DNA from: Mastigocoleus sp. MO_188.B34
GTDB taxonomy: Bacteria > Cyanobacteriota > Cyanobacteriia > Cyanobacteriales > Nostocaceae
Reading direction: 5' to 3'
NCBI RefSeq assembly: GCF_030065675.1
Contig: NZ_JASJDK010000071.1
Span: 1 to 44,422, forward strand
Length of the DNA: 44,422 nucleotides
How positions within the stretch are numbered: the stretch's first letter is position 1; each line of letters begins with the position of its first letter. The notes beneath the pieces were generated by a model that saw only the letters and a program-made list of their open reading frames with translations, made no database searches and was not told where the DNA came from. Both the position numbers and the translations under genes were made by a program. Shown piece by piece: positions 33,461 to 42,884 of the stretch.

Positions 33461-34234
33461 CTACTTTATGGGTTCTGAAAGCCTAATAAGTACTTGCCAT
33501 GCTTGCTTCTGTAAAAATGGCAATTTGAATAGTTGTCTATCAAGAAATTCTAATTTACTTAGAACGAAATCAAATCCAGGTGACCCGGCAAAAAGACTCG
33601 CTGCAAGGGCTGTCAAGTAGAAATATTTGATTTCAACTTTTTTGAAATATTTTTGAAATAGTTCTAAATCTGTATCTAATAAAGGATGTTCATCTTCAGA
33701 ACGGATTGCAGGTGTCAAATTACGGAAAAAATTTATCAATATATTATGACCTAGTGGTTCAATAAAGATAGCTTTCCCATTTGCTTGTAAAATCTTCGTC
33801 ATTGACTGCATTGTCTTTTCAATATCGAGATGATGAAGGATTGCTCCACCACAAATTAAATCAACAGAACTACTATTGAATGTTAGATCTTCTGCATTCA
33901 TAACTTCAAAGAATAGATTATGGTCTACTCCTTTTTTTTTCGCCTTAGAGCTTGCAATATCAATTGCAATAGTAGAAATATCAATAGCTGTAACTGTGTC
34001 AGCTCCATTTTGAGCTAAATCAATTGCATAGCTCCCAACCCCACATCCAATTTCAACAGTTTTTACATTTTTAGAATTTTGAAATATAAATTGCTTATAT
34101 TCCTGATGTATAGATTTAGTTAATTGATAAAATCTGCTAACTTTTTTAGTTCTTTTTTGTTGGAGATTTTTATCGGAATAACGTTCATCTTGAAAAGCTT
34201 TTTCTCGCTGTATCCTGATATTTTTTTGAACCAT
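33461..34234 (-). CDS. class I SAM-dependent methyltransferase
   Basis: This 257-residue protein has the Rossmann SAM motif VEIGCGVGSYAIDLA (about residue 62), the acidic ribose-binding AIDIS and the motif-IV segment VDLICGGAILHHLD. Such enzymes methylate small molecules or sugars. Its position at the 3' end of the polysaccharide cluster, in the same direction, makes a sugar or glycolipid methyl group plausible. The C-terminal region is weakly hydrophobic. The start ATG at 34234 precedes a Lys-rich helix. Confidence 0.85.
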   Translation of the reverse strand: MVQKNIRIQREKAFQDERYSDKNLQQKRTKKVSRFYQLTKSIHQEYKQFIFQNSKNVKTVEIGCGVGSYAIDLAQNGADTVTAIDISTIAIDIASSKAKKKGVDHNLFFEVMNAEDLTFNSSSVDLICGGAILHHLDIEKTMQSMTKILQANGKAIFIEPLGHNILINFFRNLTPAIRSEDEHPLLDTDLELFQKYFKKVEIKYFYLTALAASLFAGSPGFDFVLSKLEFLDRQLFKLPFLQKQAWQVLIRLSEPIK

Positions 34235-34383
34235 TATTTTCCTTTTTGACTGATATTCAATTATATTGTTTCAGGTTACTATATTACGCTATTAACCTAA
34301 ACAGAATGAAATATAAATCCTATATTTATCTATCGTATTTATATCTAATAAATTTAGTGTTCCTATCAAATAAATAAATCCAT

Positions 34384-35697
34384 TTATTTGTTTAGTAAAT
34401 CAGCAAGATTTGCATTTAAAGTACCTGAATAAGTGAAATTATCTTCATTCATACACTTCAAACATAATTTTTCTAACTTAACAGCTAATTCTTCACAATT
34501 ATGATATTTTCTAACATAATTTCTTGCATTATCTCCCATAGAAATTCTTTCTTTATCTGAGGCTTTAAGAATAAAATCAATAGCTTCAGCTAGTTTTTTT
34601 GGTCTACCTGGTAAAAATGTTATACCTGCTTGAATTTGATTAACTATATTATTTTCTATTGGAGAAGAGAATAAAACAGGTTTTGCTGCATCGAAATAAT
34701 CATATAATTTATTGGGACTCACTCCATAAGTAAACACTTGTGCATCTGCTAAATGTAATAGGAGCATATCTCCATGAGCAAGCATCCGTTTCAATAATAA
34801 TTTATCAATGGGAGGATGAAAATGGATATGATTATGTTTTTTTTCTTGAGTTAAATTAATTAATTCTTCGCGTTTTTGTCCTCCACCGATGAATAGTATC
34901 GCTATCTGATCGTAAATATTTAAATTATGCTCTCTTAAATAGTCAGCGGTTTCTAATACATTTTCAAGATTATTAGCAACTCCATGTGCTCCTGCATAAA
35001 TTATTATCTTTCGATTTTTTTCACGTTCTAAAATTTTGAGGAAAGATTCTGGTAGTTTTACATCTTGAAAAATCTTTCTATCATCATTGATTACTATACC
35101 GTTAGGAATATGCGTACATTTATCTGATTCTCCTAACAATTCTTGCACTCTTTTATAAGCTAATGGTGGTATTGTAATAATTCCTGTCGCTTTCTCATAT
35201 AAAAATTTTTCTAGTTTGACTAATATTCTATGCAGCAAGCTATTTGCCTTAATAGCGCCTAGATCTACTAATGAAGATGGCCATAAATCTCGAATTTCCA
35301 ATAGTAAAGGAATTCTTTTATAAGCAGATAGAAGAAAACCTGTTAAGCCTGTTAATAAGTGTGGAGATGAAGCAATAACAATATCTGGCTTATTTTTTAA
35401 TTTTAAACTTTGAAGAAGGGCTTTTATGCTGTAATCTAGCATACTTTTAACTCGTTTTCCATCATTACCTTTATAGTTAGTAGTTTTCAGCCAAATAAAA
35501 TCTACCCCAGAGTAATTTTCCTTGAGTATTTTTTTCCCTGCAGTTCTGTCTTGTTGACGTGTTAAATAATCAAAACCAGAAGCAACAATTGTTACTTGAT
35601 GACCTCGCTTGACTAAAACCTTGGCTAAATCACCATGACGGGTAATTCCTGGTGAACCGCTTGGGAGTGCATATTGATTAAGAATCAGAATATTCAT
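34384..35697 (-). CDS. GT4 glycosyltransferase (WbuB/WbpJ-like)
   Basis: This 437-residue protein has the two-Rossmann GT-B layout. The N-terminal half has LPSGSPGITRHGDLAKVLVKRGH and the C-terminal half a GAHGVANNLENVLE donor-binding turn. SPNKLYDYFDAAKPVLF is the EX7E-like sugar-nucleotide region. It should add a UDP-linked sugar to the lipid-linked repeat unit on the cytoplasmic side. The start overlaps the stop of the epimerase gene by four bases (ATGA), so translation is coupled. The gene order epimerase then GT matches wbpI-wbpJ. Confidence 0.88.
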   Translation of the reverse strand: MNILILNQYALPSGSPGITRHGDLAKVLVKRGHQVTIVASGFDYLTRQQDRTAGKKILKENYSGVDFIWLKTTNYKGNDGKRVKSMLDYSIKALLQSLKLKNKPDIVIASSPHLLTGLTGFLLSAYKRIPLLLEIRDLWPSSLVDLGAIKANSLLHRILVKLEKFLYEKATGIITIPPLAYKRVQELLGESDKCTHIPNGIVINDDRKIFQDVKLPESFLKILEREKNRKIIIYAGAHGVANNLENVLETADYLREHNLNIYDQIAILFIGGGQKREELINLTQEKKHNHIHFHPPIDKLLLKRMLAHGDMLLLHLADAQVFTYGVSPNKLYDYFDAAKPVLFSSPIENNIVNQIQAGITFLPGRPKKLAEAIDFILKASDKERISMGDNARNYVRKYHNCEELAVKLEKLCLKCMNEDNFTYSGTLNANLADLLNK

Positions 35698-36794
35698 TGG
35701 TTTATATCTAATACATTTTCAATAATCTTTTGTGCTGCATTTCCTTCTCCATACAAAGGTTTTGAATAGTCATGTATGGAATTTCTTAAATTTGTTTCTA
35801 CTTCCCATATTCTATTTTTGTCTGCACCGACTAGAGTGTTAAAGCCATGTTCTATTAGTTCTACCCATTCTGTCTCATCGCGCAGAGTAACACATGGCTT
35901 GTGAAAGAAATACGCTTCTTTTTGTAGACCACCGCTATCTGTAAAGACTCCTCTACAGTTTGACAAGAGGGTAATCATATCAAAATAGTCTACTGGTTCA
36001 AGAATTTGAATATTTTGTATATTTTGATTGCCAAGTAATTTACGAGTGCGAGGATGTGACGGTAAAACAACAGTTGTATTTTGAGATATAGTATCCAGTG
36101 CTTCCATAATACTACTGAGGCGAGCTGGATTATCTGTATTTTCTGCTCTATGAACAGTGGATAAGTAAAAGTTATTACCTAATCGATCAATAAGGGAATT
36201 AATAGCTTCGGTTGGTTGAGCAATTTGTTTGTAAAATAATGCTGCATCGTACATCACGTCTCCAACATTACTCACTTTTATCTGTTTGCGCTCAAATATA
36301 TTTTCTCTTTCTAAATTTTTAACAGCAGTCTCCGTGGGACAAAATAACCAATGTGAAATCTGGTCTGTTAATATTCGATTAATTTCTTCTGGCATTCTCA
36401 TATTAAATGAGCGTAGACCAGCTTCTACATGAGCGACTCTAATATGTAGTTTTACTGCTGCTAATGCACCTGCAAGAGTAGAATTAGTATCTCCATAAAC
36501 TATTACAGCATCAGGCTTTTCTTGAAGTAATACTTCTTCAATTTTTTCTAGCATTCTTCCAGTCATTGCACCATGAGAACCACCACCAACTCTGAGATTG
36601 TATTGAGGATGGGGAATCTGCATTTGAGCAAAAAATACCTCTGACATATTGTGGTCATAGTGCTGACCAGTATGAACTATTATTTCTTGGATCGCTTGGT
36701 TTGGGTGTTCTAAGTTATGTTTTTTAATTGCACGGGATACTGCTGCTGTTTTAATAAACTGAGGTCTAGCACCAACTATAGTAATAATTTTCAT
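35694..36794 (-). CDS. wbpI: UDP-N-acetylglucosamine 2-epimerase family (WbpI/WecB-like)
   Basis: This 366-residue enzyme has the family landmarks IVGARPQFIKTAAV at the N-terminus, HTGQHYDHNMSEVFF, VYGDTNSTLAGALAA and HVEAGLRSFNMRMPEEINR. It ends in DSGGLQKEAYFF. WecB makes UDP-ManNAc; WbpI acts on UDP-GlcNAc3NAcA. Since the cluster carries the four enzymes that make that substrate, WbpI is the better call. That choice is context-based, since the two cannot be separated by eye. Both ends overlap glycosyltransferase genes by four bases. Confidence 0.9.
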   Translation of the reverse strand: MKIITIVGARPQFIKTAAVSRAIKKHNLEHPNQAIQEIIVHTGQHYDHNMSEVFFAQMQIPHPQYNLRVGGGSHGAMTGRMLEKIEEVLLQEKPDAVIVYGDTNSTLAGALAAVKLHIRVAHVEAGLRSFNMRMPEEINRILTDQISHWLFCPTETAVKNLERENIFERKQIKVSNVGDVMYDAALFYKQIAQPTEAINSLIDRLGNNFYLSTVHRAENTDNPARLSSIMEALDTISQNTTVVLPSHPRTRKLLGNQNIQNIQILEPVDYFDMITLLSNCRGVFTDSGGLQKEAYFFHKPCVTLRDETEWVELIEHGFNTLVGADKNRIWEVETNLRNSIHDYSKPLYGEGNAAQKIIENVLDINQ

Positions 36795-37912
36795 GATTGT
36801 AATTCCTTATAGAGGGCTCTTAATTTGTCAGCTTCGTTTTCCCAGTTATATTTTTCTTCAACAGCTTTACGTCCATTTTCACCCATACGCTTTGCTTCAT
36901 TAGGGTTGTCTACAATCCACTGAATTGCTTTAGCAATTGCTTTTGGATTCATTGGATCTACGCAAATCCCACACTTATTACCTTCAATAATTTCTTTCCA
37001 AAGAGGAAAATTGGATGCAATTACAGGAATACCCGCAGACATATACTCAAACATTTTTACTGGTAGTGCATCTAAATAATTAATAATTGGGTGTAATACT
37101 ACCAATCCAGCAATTGATTTAGCTAAAGTATCAGCAACTCCCTTTCTATCTAAATAACCTAATTCTTTGACATTAGCCCATCCAGACATTGATACTACTT
37201 TGTTACGTTGTTCTGTAGAAGAAAAGTTACCAGCAAGTAAGAGTTTAGTGTTTGTTTGTCCTATTGCCTTCACCATCTCATAGATTCCTCGCTGCTCCCA
37301 AATACCACCTACATAACAGACAGCTTTTTCTTTTTCTTCCCAGTTGATTTCAGGAATATGTAACTCACTCAGAATAGGATAATTATTTATATTGACTGCA
37401 TTACATCCAAGTTTTGAGAAGCGATCGCAAATGTATGGTGTTGCCGTAACTATAGCATCGAAATGTTTACATGCAAAATTTTCTATGCTTTCAGTTAGCT
37501 TAGATACAATACGTCTAGATAGACGGGGAATATATTCTTTACTTAATATTTGACGTGGTACGTCCTCATGAACATCATAAATAACTTTTTTCCCTTTAGC
37601 CTTTAAAATCAATCCAATTGGAATCAGTTCTGGGTCATGAAAATGATAAAGATCTGCATTTATTTCCAGAGCTTTTATATAGACATCCCAAATAGTTTTG
37701 ATCATGCGTTTTAAAAGATTTGACTTTACTTTAGGGACAGAATATAGATGAATTATTTCTACCAAATTATCAGGTGCACCTGGAGCTATCAGATGCATGT
37801 TGTATCCTGTTTTTGCCAAACTATAACACTCTTTAAAATAAATACGAATGTCGTTATAAGGATGAACTGAAGTTAATTTGCAAACATGTAATTTTAGCTG
37901 TTTATCAATCAT
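36791..37912 (-). CDS. GT4 glycosyltransferase (WbpH-like position)
   Basis: This 373-residue protein has a GT-B fold of the GT4 family. The N-terminal half has the YDVHEDVPRQIL acceptor-domain segment. The C-terminal half has the YVGGIWEQRGIYEMVKAI donor turn and VKMFEYMSAGIPVIASNFPLW with the catalytic Glu region. It probably adds one sugar of the repeat unit. It starts a three-gene set with four-base overlaps (GT-epimerase-GT). Its place directly before the epimerase is that of wbpH in the O5 locus. Confidence 0.88.
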   Translation of the reverse strand: MIDKQLKLHVCKLTSVHPYNDIRIYFKECYSLAKTGYNMHLIAPGAPDNLVEIIHLYSVPKVKSNLLKRMIKTIWDVYIKALEINADLYHFHDPELIPIGLILKAKGKKVIYDVHEDVPRQILSKEYIPRLSRRIVSKLTESIENFACKHFDAIVTATPYICDRFSKLGCNAVNINNYPILSELHIPEINWEEKEKAVCYVGGIWEQRGIYEMVKAIGQTNTKLLLAGNFSSTEQRNKVVSMSGWANVKELGYLDRKGVADTLAKSIAGLVVLHPIINYLDALPVKMFEYMSAGIPVIASNFPLWKEIIEGNKCGICVDPMNPKAIAKAIQWIVDNPNEAKRMGENGRKAVEEKYNWENEADKLRALYKELQS

Positions 37913-37989
37913 TTTTTAATTAATTAAATATGAAAATTCAATTGGAATTATGGTTAAGTACTTGTGCATAATTAAATATACATTTGTTA

Positions 37990-38033
37990 TTGCGTTAGCG
38001 CATATGGAGCGGGAGCGTAGCGGAATTACGCAA
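37990..38033. repeat. REP-like palindrome (GCGTTAGCG family)
   Basis: A GC-rich block in AT-rich DNA begins TTGCGTTAGCG and ends ATTACGCAA, with GAGCGGGAGCGTAGCG inside. It shares GCGTTAGCG with 7791-7845 and 5882-5936. It lies in the gap between the glycosyltransferase and polymerase genes. Confidence 0.6.
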
Positions 38034-38150
38034 CAGTAAAGGATTAGAGGTTATTTCAACAATATTCACAAATGCAAATATATGAATATTTTTGCATGAG
38101 TACTTAATTGTGAAGTTTATATCTCAATTAATGTCTACAGTATTTTTCCC

Positions 38151-39407
38151 TTAATATATATGTTTCGATACAGATGTTAGTTTTAATACTAAGCCAAAAA
38201 CAACAAAAATTAAATAAAATCCTAAAGGATATCTAAATACAAACAGTTCTACTATACTAAATATAAAAATGCTATTAAAAAGCATGTTCATGTAGTAATT
38301 AGTAGATTTCCATGAATGCAAAAAATATCTCATACAATAAATGATTAAACACAGGTAACTTAAGAAAGCTGGCATGCCGAAATCCTGAAGCATACCGAAA
38401 ATGTTATGAATATATGAGCCTTTTCCTCTATCAATCATTCTATCTACATAATTCCCAATAATGGGACTGTACATGATATCTTGGAAACCTATTATAAAGA
38501 CATTTTTTCTACCTGCTAAAGACGTAGAATTATTAGTTGTTATAAACTCTAAATTTCTATTATAAATTAAAAATGAAAAATCAATATATGACAAAAATGA
38601 TGTATTAAATAAAAGCAATGAAATGATAATGCTCACAATTAAAATTGATATGAACATATAAATTCGTTTGGCTTTAATTCTAGAAAAAAAACAGTAGTTT
38701 ATATAAAAAAACACTGGTAGAGATGAGTAAAATGATGCTCTTGAAGAGTTCAAAAACAAAAATATAATACTTGTAATTGTTGTCAAATTTATAGATACAA
38801 AAATTATTGCTTCATAACTCAAAATATTATTTTTTATAGGGATTTTTTTAGATTCTTTTTGCGTGTGAACTAATGTAGCTAGTCTACATAATAATAGAAT
38901 GGATACAAATGCGAATGTATCACCTATCAATTGATAAGAACCAGAAAAATCTTCGTTGTATTTGCCATAAAAAGCCTGAAAATACATGAAATTTGTACTG
39001 GAATAAATAATTAAACAAATTATTAACCAAACATCGAATGTTACGAATAAAAAATACTTTTTATCAGCCAAATCTTTTAGCTGTATGCCGAGTGCTAATG
39101 CAAATAAAAAATAAGTGATCGCAATCATGTCGCTCTGCGAATCATCAAGATTATAATGATAATAACTGATTAACAAATAAAATAAATTCCACGACAATAA
39201 AATAATTAAACTGAACACAAATGGATGATTAAACTTAAGCTTATGGAAATAATTTGCCAATACAATAAATGTAGCAATACAGCAAATAAAATAAATAATA
39301 TTCCTAATGACGACTATTTCTTTATTCGCTAAATAATTATATAGTGGTAAACATAAACTAAAAAACAAAAATATTAAAATGCTACATAAATTAATAATTT
39401 TTTTCAT
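38151..39407 (-). CDS. multi-pass membrane protein, probable Wzy-like polymerase / O-antigen ligase
   Basis: This 418-residue protein has about 10-11 hydrophobic helices and a long hydrophilic loop late in the sequence (about residues 280-330: RNLEFITTNNSTSLAGRKNVFIIGFQDIM...DRGKGSYIHNIFG). This is the topology of Wzy polymerases and O-antigen ligases, which diverge too much for motif calls. Its place between the flippase and glycosyltransferase genes supports Wzy. The gene is clearly more AT-rich than its neighbours, usual for this class. ATG at 39407; about 200 bp separate it from the flippase stop. Confidence 0.7.
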   Translation of the reverse strand: MKKIINLCSILIFLFFSLCLPLYNYLANKEIVVIRNIIYFICCIATFIVLANYFHKLKFNHPFVFSLIILLSWNLFYLLISYYHYNLDDSQSDMIAITYFLFALALGIQLKDLADKKYFLFVTFDVWLIICLIIYSSTNFMYFQAFYGKYNEDFSGSYQLIGDTFAFVSILLLCRLATLVHTQKESKKIPIKNNILSYEAIIFVSINLTTITSIIFLFLNSSRASFYSSLPVFFYINYCFFSRIKAKRIYMFISILIVSIIISLLLFNTSFLSYIDFSFLIYNRNLEFITTNNSTSLAGRKNVFIIGFQDIMYSPIIGNYVDRMIDRGKGSYIHNIFGMLQDFGMPAFLSYLCLIIYCMRYFLHSWKSTNYYMNMLFNSIFIFSIVELFVFRYPLGFYLIFVVFGLVLKLTSVSKHIY

Positions 39408-39620
39408 TTCATATTCTCAAAATATTAACTTAATATTTTTAGCTGATATTTCAGATAATTAATATTCATTTTTTTAACAAAAAACAAACATAATAGTAAT
39501 ACTAAAATTGAAGATATAGTCGAGATTTAATTATATTCATTATTTAACATGATGTAGATATTTTCATCTTTTACAGTAAAAGGTATACCAAAATATATTA
39601 ATTAAATTAAAAATGAATAT

Positions 39621-40919
39621 TTAATTTTTTTTGCCAGTATTTATATGAGCAATTCTAAATAAAATTAGAAAATATAATCCATAGGCAATTACGTTTGTCA
39701 TACAAAGAAACGCAACTGAAGTTATAAGTGATAATTGGAATATAAACCCTATGTATAAAACCATTATCAAACTCGTTAAAGCAAAAATGTCATAAATTAA
39801 CTTCCATCTTTGTCTTCCTAAAACAAATACAATTCTGCTCAGGGGACTCACAATGACACCTGCTAATGCCCAAGGTGTCATGATTGTAACTAGTAAACCT
39901 GCCTGATTCCAATTTGCACCAAAAACTAAACTAAATAGCTGTGGACTTAATATTGCTATTCCTAAAGTAGGAATAAATCCTATTAAAGCTAGAGTCTTTG
40001 CTGTTTGCAAAAAAAAAGATTTTACTTTGGTAGGTTCAAGGTGAGCATATGAAGCAACTTGACTATGAAATGCATCAGCAACACTACGACTAATTAAACT
40101 TAAGGGAAGAGTAAGAGTACGTTGGGCAAGTACAAAGTATCCTCCTGCTGTTACCCCGTAAAGCTGAGTGATGATAGGAACAGTCAAGCTTTGGGCTAGT
40201 ATATTAATTAGTGATGAAGGTAAAGAGTAAGCAGGAAATTCTGAGTAACGACGGGCAACTTGAGCTAATTTCCTTATTTTAATGGGTTGAGTAAGATAAA
40301 TTATATCCCGTCTAGCATATTTGAGCATTCTTCCAATGCCAAAACCCCGACCAATAATATCACCAATAAATAAACCTAACCATCCAAATGGAAGTAAGCC
40401 CAGTTCCACTTGACTGAAAGATCTAACACCACTTTGAATGACTATTACTTTACCAATCAGCTTAAAAAGCTTTTGCCGAATTAACCAATATTTTAATACC
40501 TTAAATATTGCTGTTAGCAAGAATGCCAAACATACCCAAAATATGGTTTTAATGGGGATATTACCAAAACCAAAAAGATTAAATCTAACTAGAGCAAAAA
40601 AAACTAATGCAGCTATAGGTGTAGTTATGATTGCAAGAGAAAGAGATAAAATAGTTAAATAGGCAGCTTCTTCGTCATTCTTTGCCGCAACAATTCCCGC
40701 CTCGTATAATAACGATGCTGCAACTGTAGCAATATTGATAAATGCTGTGAAAAGACCAAACCAACCCATATCTTGAGGAGTATATAAGCGTGTGAGTAAA
40801 GGTAAGCTTAAAAAAACTAAACCCTGACCTATTGCAGTACTCCCCGCTAACACTGTTACACTACTTACAAAAGCACTTTGATATGTGAATTTCTTCAGTC
40901 GTTGAATTAGACTCTTCAT
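39621..40919 (-). CDS. wzx: Wzx-type polysaccharide flippase
   Basis: This 432-residue integral membrane protein has 12-14 hydrophobic segments and the MOP/PST-family start SVTVLAGSTAIGQGLVFLSLPLLTRLYTPQDMGWFGLF. It should flip the lipid-linked repeat unit to the periplasmic side. The ATG overlaps the aminotransferase stop by four bases, so it is coupled to the wbpE-like gene, as in the O5 locus. Among MOP proteins, O-antigen type (Wzx) fits best. Confidence 0.88.
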   Translation of the reverse strand: MKSLIQRLKKFTYQSAFVSSVTVLAGSTAIGQGLVFLSLPLLTRLYTPQDMGWFGLFTAFINIATVAASLLYEAGIVAAKNDEEAAYLTILSLSLAIITTPIAALVFFALVRFNLFGFGNIPIKTIFWVCLAFLLTAIFKVLKYWLIRQKLFKLIGKVIVIQSGVRSFSQVELGLLPFGWLGLFIGDIIGRGFGIGRMLKYARRDIIYLTQPIKIRKLAQVARRYSEFPAYSLPSSLINILAQSLTVPIITQLYGVTAGGYFVLAQRTLTLPLSLISRSVADAFHSQVASYAHLEPTKVKSFFLQTAKTLALIGFIPTLGIAILSPQLFSLVFGANWNQAGLLVTIMTPWALAGVIVSPLSRIVFVLGRQRWKLIYDIFALTSLIMVLYIGFIFQLSLITSVAFLCMTNVIAYGLYFLILFRIAHINTGKKN

Positions 40920-42058
40920 GCTACAGCAGAAATTGTTTTTCTCAAGGCAGAAATTATTTTGTTAGTAACTTCTGCTTGTACTTCTTTTTGAAGTTCCGCC
41001 CAGATTGGTAAACTTAACACTTCCCCACTCAGCAACTCACTCATTGGATTAATCTCATGCTGACCCTGATAAACAGGTAACTGGTCTTGTGATATTGGAT
41101 AATAAATCATTGAACCAATACCCTCAAAAGCCAAAAATTCCTTCACTTCATCACGCTTCCCATCAGTTACCCTAATCGTATACTGATGAAACACATGACC
41201 CTTAACCAACTCCGGTGTAATTATCCCTGCGACATCCGCCAACAAATGATTATAAGTTTTTGCAACTCTATATCTACCCTGATTCCAAGTATCTATATAC
41301 TTTAACTTCACCCTTAAAATCGCAGCTTGTAGAGCATCTAAACGAGAGTTATAGCCGAGCATTTCATTGTGATATTTCTTCTTGGCTCCATGTACCCGTA
41401 ACGCCCGAGCTAACTCGGCTACTTGGTCATTATCAGTCACTATTAAACCGCCATCGCCGTAAGCACCCAAATTTTTAGAAGGGAAGAATGAGTAAGCTCC
41501 AACATCACCAATTGTACCTGTATGTTTACCATTGATCGCCGTGCTCGTATTATCTCCGTAGTAACGTGCTCCAAAAGATTGAGCACAGTCTTCAATCACC
41601 TTCAAATCGTGAGCTTGGGCTATATTTATAATTTGTGCCATTGACGCCGGACAACCATAAAGGTGAACAGGCATAATTGCTTTAGTACGGGATGTAATTT
41701 TTGCTTTGATAGCCTTTGGATTAATATTAAAGCTTATAGGATCAATATCTACAAATACTGGTTTTGCTCCCACATTACTTATTGATTCAGCAGTAGCAAA
41801 AAAGGAAAAAGGAGTGGTAATCACCTCATCCCCTTCAGCAATACCCAAAGCTTTTAAACCAATCACCAAAGCATCAGTACCGGAATTTACCCCTATTGCA
41901 TGTTTGACACCTAAATATTGAGCAACTTCCTGCTCAAATTCCTTAACTTCCGGTCCCATAATAAATTGACCAGATTCAAGCACGTGGGAAATAGCAGTTT
42001 GTATTTCCTCCTTGATACTTTCATATTGTGGTTTGAGGTCTAAAATCGGAATTTTCAC
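40916..42058 (-). CDS. wbpE: DegT/DnrJ/EryC1/StrS aminotransferase, WbpE-like
   Basis: This 380-residue PLP enzyme begins IPILDLKPQYESIKEEI and carries GVNSGTDALVIGLKALGI. The PLP-Lys lies in GAYSFFPSKNLGAYGDGG (about residue 190). HQYTIRVTDGKRDEVKEFL follows. WbpE transfers an amino group to C3 of the 3-keto-GlcNAc uronate. The presence of the WbpB-like oxidoreductase and the WbpD-like acetyltransferase just upstream supports this function over a perosamine or desosamine synthase. It shares four bases with the wzx start. Confidence 0.9.
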   Translation of the reverse strand: MKIPILDLKPQYESIKEEIQTAISHVLESGQFIMGPEVKEFEQEVAQYLGVKHAIGVNSGTDALVIGLKALGIAEGDEVITTPFSFFATAESISNVGAKPVFVDIDPISFNINPKAIKAKITSRTKAIMPVHLYGCPASMAQIINIAQAHDLKVIEDCAQSFGARYYGDNTSTAINGKHTGTIGDVGAYSFFPSKNLGAYGDGGLIVTDNDQVAELARALRVHGAKKKYHNEMLGYNSRLDALQAAILRVKLKYIDTWNQGRYRVAKTYNHLLADVAGIITPELVKGHVFHQYTIRVTDGKRDEVKEFLAFEGIGSMIYYPISQDQLPVYQGQHEINPMSELLSGEVLSLPIWAELQKEVQAEVTNKIISALRKTISAVA

Positions 42059-42263
42059 GGAATGTTCCTAATTAAATAGTCAATCTAGGATAAACTAGTC
42101 ATCTTATAATGACAAGCAAAAGAGTTTTTTGCTTTTAAGTATGAGTTATTTAGTTTCTTCATAAAAAACTACGCTTGGAGTCTTTAAACTCACTCTTGAT
42201 TTAGTAACAAGTAAGTTATTGTATTTAATAAACTTTACTTGACAAACTAATATTCTATTTGCT

Positions 42264-42884
42264 TTAACTAGCTTGAGTTACTAACTCAGAATTTTTAGCT
42301 TCTGAGCTAACTTGTTTTACTTTCTGACCAGATATTAACTGATATTTTCTACCTGTTGAGTCAATTGCACAATCGTTTTCATCAAATTTTAGTACGTCCC
42401 CACAAGCACTCATCCAACCAGTTATTTTTGCTGGAACTCCTGTCACCATCGCATAAGCAGGAACATCTTTAGTAACAACTGCACCGGCAGCAACAAATGC
42501 ATACTCATGCAAAGTGACACCACAAACTATAGTTGCATTGGCACCAATACTTGCTCCTCGTTTCACCAAAGTCTGATGATAATCATCACTAGTGTTTCGG
42601 GGAAATTCACAACGGGGTGTCTTAACATTAGTAAACACCATACTTGGACCACAAAAGACATAATCTTCTAAAATTACGCCTTCATATAGAGAAACATTAT
42701 TCTGAATTTTACAGTTGTTTCCTATAACTACATTGTTAGCAACAAAAACATTTTGTCCTAAGGAACATTTATTACCAATTTTCGCTTTTCCTGAAATATG
42801 ACAAAAGTGCCAAATCTTGGTTCCTTCACCAATTTCAGCACCTTCATCTATGTAAGATGATTCGTGAACAAAGTAATCAGCCAT
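42264..42884 (-). CDS. wbpD: WbpD-like sugar N-acetyltransferase (left-handed beta-helix)
   Basis: This 206-residue protein consists of hexapeptide repeats ([LIV]-G-x4): GEGTKIWHFCHISGKAKIG, GNKCSLGQNVFVANNVVIG and onward. The SIGANATIVCGVTLHEYAFVAAGAVVTKDVPAYAMVTGVPAK signature closes it. This form belongs to WbpD/WlbB, which acetylates the C3 amine of UDP-GlcNAc3NA using acetyl-CoA. The start overlaps the stop of the oxidoreductase gene by eight bases. The C-terminal 35 residues are a polar extension. Confidence 0.9.
   Translation of the reverse strand: MADYFVHESSYIDEGAEIGEGTKIWHFCHISGKAKIGNKCSLGQNVFVANNVVIGNNCKIQNNVSLYEGVILEDYVFCGPSMVFTNVKTPRCEFPRNTSDDYHQTLVKRGASIGANATIVCGVTLHEYAFVAAGAVVTKDVPAYAMVTGVPAKITGWMSACGDVLKFDENDCAIDSTGRKYQLISGQKVKQVSSEAKNSELVTQAS

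Noticed and set aside
33361-33486. 41-codon frame downstream of the Fur boxes
   Set aside because: It overlaps the methyltransferase 3' end and has no ribosome-binding site; kept only as context for a possible small RNA.
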